This document shows positions 17,242 to 19,422 of a DNA stretch of 19,422 nt, in pieces. Numbering within the stretch: the first letter of the stretch is position 1; every line of letters starts with the position of its first letter. The position numbers and the translations under genes were made by a program. The notes below the pieces were generated by a model, which saw nothing but the letters and a program-made list of their open reading frames with translations, was not told the origin of the DNA and did not search any database. Source of the DNA: an uncultured Saprospiraceae bacterium (GTDB lineage: Bacteria; Bacteroidota; Bacteroidia; Chitinophagales; Saprospiraceae); the NCBI GenBank assembly GCA_938002705.1, contig CALLAG010000139.1, positions 1 to 19,422 on the forward strand. The letters run 5' to 3'.

Positions 17242-17371
17242 TATAGACCTTCGTTAGTAATAATCCGAGTTCTTAAAAAATTAAATACACAAACTACAAT
17301 ACGCTGATAATCAACGACATGTCGCTCACTTACTGTTGTGGGTATAGTGTAACTCGGTTTTTGGTCTATAA
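17241..17371 (-). promoter_or_regulatory. Two-part inverted repeat spanning the giant gene's leader
   Basis: TTATAGACC at 17241-17249 is an exact reverse complement of GGTCTATAA at 17363-17371. Inside it, CCGAGTT at 17265-17271 is an exact reverse complement of AACTCGG at 17351-17357. The outer arm touches the start codon. If the leader is transcribed from upstream of 17371, the mRNA could pair the initiation region with sequence about 115 nt upstream. No known riboswitch or leader class is recognised. Confidence 0.5.
17305..17322 (+). repeat. Copy 1 of an imperfect 18-bp direct repeat
   Basis: TGATAATCAACGACATGT here matches 16 of 18 bases at 17501-17518. The core TGATAATCA is a dyad around a central A. 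The copy lies 64 nt upstream of the giant gene and overlaps the palindrome CGACATGTCG at 17315-17324, so it may be a protein-binding site. Confidence 0.45.
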
Positions 17372-17407
17372 CATTTACCTTTGGGAAGATATATATTATA
17401 ATAAGTT

Positions 17408-17415
17408 CAAATATA
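17408..17415 (-). promoter_or_regulatory. Candidate -7 element for the giant gene
   Basis: On the minus strand this reads TATATTTG, matching TAnnTTTG. Initiation about seven bases downstream would give a leader of roughly 160 nt containing both arms of the inverted repeat at 17241-17371. No TTG box is seen at the -33 spacing, so this rests on one short AT-rich match. Confidence 0.3.
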
Positions 17416-17438
17416 TAAACAATTATTAATTAGTAGTG

Positions 17439-17492
17439 TACATATGTAGAATTATTGTAATATGTAATTACAGATAGCTATAATTCTATGTA
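17439..17492. repeat. Nested AT-rich inverted repeat in the divergent intergenic region
   Basis: TAGAATTAT (17447-17455) pairs with ATAATTCTA (17480-17488), and TGTAAT (17456-17461) pairs with ATTACA (17467-17472). Outer TACA (17439-17442) pairs with TGTA (17489-17492) across a 4-nt bulge. This gives a three-part stem with a 7-nt bulge on the right side. Low GC content makes chance pairing easier. Confidence 0.4.
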
Positions 17493-17500
17493 TAGAGATA

Positions 17501-17518
17501 TGATAATCAATGAAATGT
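17501..17518 (+). repeat. Copy 2 of the imperfect 18-bp direct repeat
   Basis: TGATAATCAATGAAATGT lies 196 nt from copy 1 in the same orientation and 114 nt before the kbl start codon. Having one copy on each gene's side of the divergent region is the arrangement expected of a shared regulator, but no regulator gene is nearby. Confidence 0.4.
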
Positions 17519-17585
17519 GTCATGATTTTGAATTGTTAAAAAAATGAGTTCATTTTTTATTTTTCAAAACCTTATTAATTACGGT

Positions 17586-17593
17586 TATTTTTG
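17586..17593 (+). promoter_or_regulatory. Candidate -7 element for kbl
   Basis: TATTTTTG matches TAnnTTTG and would place the transcript start near 17600, giving a leader of about 33 nt. A -33 TTG is not evident (TTTTC stands there). The leader just before the ATG is A-rich (AAAGAAAAAAT) rather than Shine-Dalgarno-like, as is common in Bacteroidota. Confidence 0.4.
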
Positions 17594-17632
17594 GCACCAC
17601 AATATTGCCTGTTAAAAACCTAAAGAAAAAAT

Positions 17633-18820
17633 ATGACAATTAATGAACAGCTACAAGCTGAAATAGAAGACATAAGAGCCGCTGGCCTATTCAAAAGCGA
17701 AAGAATAATAACAACACCTCAAGCTGCTAAGATATCTACAGAGAAAGATCCGCAAGTCCTTAACTTCTGTGCTAATAACTATCTGGGGCTATCATCACAC
17801 CCAGAAGTAATTACTGCAGCTAAGGAAGCTATCGATACACATGGCTATGGTATGTCTTCTGTAAGATTCATCTGTGGTACCCAGAACATTCATAAGACAT
17901 TAGAAGCTAAGATCGCAGAATTCGTAGGTTGTGAGGATGCGATACTCTACGCTGCAGCATTCGATGCTAATGGTGGCCTATTCGAGCCACTCTTGACTGC
18001 TGAAGATGCCATTATATCAGATCAGCTTAATCATGCCTCTATAATAGATGGTATAAGACTATGCAAGGCCAAGCGCTATAGATACGAGAGTAATAATATG
18101 GAGGAACTCGAGATCAAGCTAAAAGAGGCGACTGATGCAGGAGCAAGAAGAATAATCGTCGCTACAGATGGTGTCTTCTCTATGGATGGCATTATAGCAC
18201 AAGTCGATAAGATCTGTGACTTAGCACATCAATATGGAGCCCTCGTTATGGTAGATGATTGTCATGCGACAGGATTTACTGGTAAGACTGGAAGAGGTAG
18301 TGCAGAGCACTGTGGTGTATTCGGCAAAGTCGATATCATCACAGGAACATTCGGTAAGGCACTAGGCGGTGCTTCTGGAGGATTTACCGCTGCAAGCAAA
18401 GAAGTCGTAGAGATATTACGTCAGAAGTCAAGACCCTATCTATTCTCTAATACATTAGCGCCTTCTATAGTTGGCGGTTCTATCAAGGTACTCGACTTAC
18501 TATCAGAAAGCACAACCTTACGTGACAAATTAGAGAATAACACTCAACTCTTCCGCAAAGGAATGACTGAAGCTGGATTCGATATCGTACCCGGTACGCA
18601 TCCGATTACACCCGTCATGTTGTATGATGCTAAATTAGCACAGACGTTTTCTGAAAAACTATTAGAGGAAGGTATATATGTCATAGGATTCTTCTATCCT
18701 GTCGTGCCTAAAGAAAAAGCCCGTATAAGAGTACAGATATCTGCTGGACACTCAGAAGAAGATATTCATGCAGCTATAAATGCATTCACGAAAGTGGGTA
18801 AAGAACTAAAAGTCATTTAA
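17633..18820 (+). CDS. kbl: Glycine C-acetyltransferase (2-amino-3-ketobutyrate CoA ligase)
   Basis: This PLP-dependent alpha-oxoamine synthase joins glycine and acetyl-CoA to 2-amino-3-oxobutyrate. In the threonine degradation pathway it runs in reverse, after threonine dehydrogenase. At 395 residues it matches the usual family length, and it aligns from the N-terminus with the well-known enzyme (GLFKSERIITTPQ, NFCANNYLGLSSHP, GMSSVRFICGTQNIHK). Lys242 in TGTFGKALGG is the Schiff-base lysine. Asp208 and His211 in VDDCHATG would contact the cofactor, and His134 in QLNHASIIDG is also conserved. The C-terminal RIRVQISAGHS motif is intact. The protein is cytosolic. A threonine dehydrogenase gene is not seen in the window. 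A small gene follows after 23 nt, probably in the same transcript. Confidence 0.95.
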   Translation: MTINEQLQAEIEDIRAAGLFKSERIITTPQAAKISTEKDPQVLNFCANNYLGLSSHPEVITAAKEAIDTHGYGMSSVRFICGTQNIHKTLEAKIAEFVGCEDAILYAAAFDANGGLFEPLLTAEDAIISDQLNHASIIDGIRLCKAKRYRYESNNMEELEIKLKEATDAGARRIIVATDGVFSMDGIIAQVDKICDLAHQYGALVMVDDCHATGFTGKTGRGSAEHCGVFGKVDIITGTFGKALGGASGGFTAASKEVVEILRQKSRPYLFSNTLAPSIVGGSIKVLDLLSESTTLRDKLENNTQLFRKGMTEAGFDIVPGTHPITPVMLYDAKLAQTFSEKLLEEGIYVIGFFYPVVPKEKARIRVQISAGHSEEDIHAAINAFTKVGKELKVI

Positions 18821-18843
18821 ACTATATTAGCTTTACCCTCACA

Positions 18844-19188
18844 ATGACCCCTAACAAGAAAAATAGTCTTAGTCGAGCAGAGTTCGAAATATTCTTAATG
18901 CTGTATGCATCACATGTAGATTATGAATACACAGAAGATGAGGAAAAATATATCAAGTCAATTTCAGAACAAGCAGACTACGACAAAATGTATGAGCTAT
19001 TCTCCAATACGAATGATTACGCTTGCTTGAAAATTATTCTCCAAAATAAGGAGCAACATTTTGATAATGAAAAAGACAAAAACTATTATTTCAACTTACT
19101 AAAAAACCTATTTGAAGTGGATGGAAATTATTCTCGATTAGAAAAAAGCTTCCTTAATTTTTTTGAAAAATTAATTGAAGTTGAATAA
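18844..19188 (+). CDS. Small TerB-like hypothetical protein
   Basis: The product is 114 residues, charged and predicted helical, with no signal peptide. The pattern resembles the TerB-like helical fold: an N-terminal helix (RAEFEIFLMLYASHVD) followed by an acidic helix-turn (YTEDEEKYIKSISE). A second, similar unit is near the end (FEVDGNYSRLEKSFLNFFEKLI), with the DGxYSxxE motif. The Asp/Glu pairs could bind a metal, as in tellurite-resistance TerB, but that is inference and no ter genes are nearby. It starts 23 nt after kbl without a clear ribosome-binding site, so it is probably co-transcribed. Related small proteins appear to be common in Bacteroidota; function unknown. Confidence 0.72.
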   Translation: MTPNKKNSLSRAEFEIFLMLYASHVDYEYTEDEEKYIKSISEQADYDKMYELFSNTNDYACLKIILQNKEQHFDNEKDKNYYFNLLKNLFEVDGNYSRLEKSFLNFFEKLIEVE

Positions 19189-19335
19189 ATAAAAGATCAT
19201 CATTTTCTTTTCTCATTAAATATCATCAACTTCGTATCTAAATTATAAAAACAATGACATTAACTAATAGATATACCTCTTCGAAAACTCTGCATCGCAG
19301 CTGAAGATTAGTCTATTATTATAATATAAAAACAT
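19189..19335 (+). other. Structured 3' region before the terminator
   Basis: No gene is called here. Three nested arm pairs lie in order: TAATAG (19265-19270) with CTATTA (19313-19318), TCTTC (19278-19282) with GAAGA (19303-19307), and CTGC (19290-19293) with GCAG (19297-19300). This may be a structured 3' untranslated region or a small RNA ending at the hairpin at 19336-19368. Confidence 0.3.
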
Positions 19336-19368
19336 AGCCTTGTCGATCAGCATCGACAAGGCTTTTTT
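19336..19368 (+). terminator. Intrinsic terminator after the kbl unit
   Basis: A perfect 12-bp GC-containing stem (AGCCTTGTCGAT with ATCGACAAGGCT) closes a CAGC loop and is followed by a run of T ending at 19368. It lies 147 nt after the small gene's stop codon. In the opposite direction the hairpin is followed by ATGTTTTTATA, so it may also serve a gene arriving from the right on the minus strand. Confidence 0.88.
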
Positions 19369-19422
19369 GATTTATGAAGTTTCGGATCAGCAGGAAAATT
19401 ATTGGCGATGAAAGCCGATCGC

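Noticed and set aside
17241..17371. Insertion-sequence ends or an attachment site
   Set aside because: The inverted arms enclose only about 110 nt without an open frame, there is no transposase or integrase in the window and no target-site duplication is visible.
19254..19304. 16-codon open frame after the TerB-like gene
   Set aside because: Too short, without ribosome-binding site or recognisable sequence, and it overlaps the complementary arms of the 3' region.
19374..19422. Open frame starting at ATG 19374 (MKFRISRK...) or a minus-strand gene end with TAA at 19399-19401
   Set aside because: Only 49 nt remain and both strands stay plausible. Nothing distinguishes a gene start after the terminator from the tail of a convergent gene.

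Overview
The window looks like chromosomal DNA from an AT-rich member of the Bacteroidota, most likely a Saprospiraceae-like lineage. The reasons are a type IX secretion (T9SS) type A C-terminal sorting domain, long chains of HYR-like, DUF11-like and SdrD-B-like modules with acidic DEDDxDPA linkers, a Bacteroidota-type lipoprotein, A-rich leaders without clear Shine-Dalgarno sites, and several TAnnTTTG-type -7 promoter matches. The lineage is inferred from protein style; no rRNA or marker gene is present.

Layout. Positions 1-1872 (minus strand) carry the N-terminal 624 codons of a secreted HYR/C-type-lectin protein whose 3' end lies outside the window. Positions 2048-3442 (minus) encode a DUF4403-family lipoprotein, with a terminator-like hairpin only 20 nt before its start codon. 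Positions 3766-17241 (minus) are one uninterrupted 4491-residue gene for a giant modular surface protein. Positions 17242-17632 form a divergent intergenic region rich in inverted and direct repeats. Positions 17633-18820 (plus) encode glycine C-acetyltransferase (kbl), followed 23 nt later by a small TerB-like hypothetical gene (18844-19188) and an intrinsic terminator (19336-19368).

The giant protein reads, from the N-terminus: signal peptide, SdrD-B-like domain, beta-propeller-like region, second SdrD-B-like domain, three DUF11-like repeats, a PKD-like region, a HYR block with an embedded lectin-like domain, two more DUF11-like repeats, four HYR-like modules, a threefold A-B-C super-repeat of nine HYR-like modules, a second copy of a three-module cassette, a dockerin-like segment, a cohesin-like domain and the T9SS tag. 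The HYR/lectin block is clearly paralogous to the partial neighbour at 1-1872, and in both proteins the lectin domain sits inside a HYR-type module.

The minus-strand genes therefore look like a cell-surface adhesin locus: two related secreted giants flanking an envelope lipoprotein. The kbl pair is an unrelated metabolic unit transcribed away from it. The observations most worth following are the nested lectin insertion and its paralogy, the A-B-C super-repeat, the two-part inverted repeat that would pair the giant gene's start region with sequence about 115 nt upstream, and an 18-bp direct repeat placed upstream of both divergent genes.
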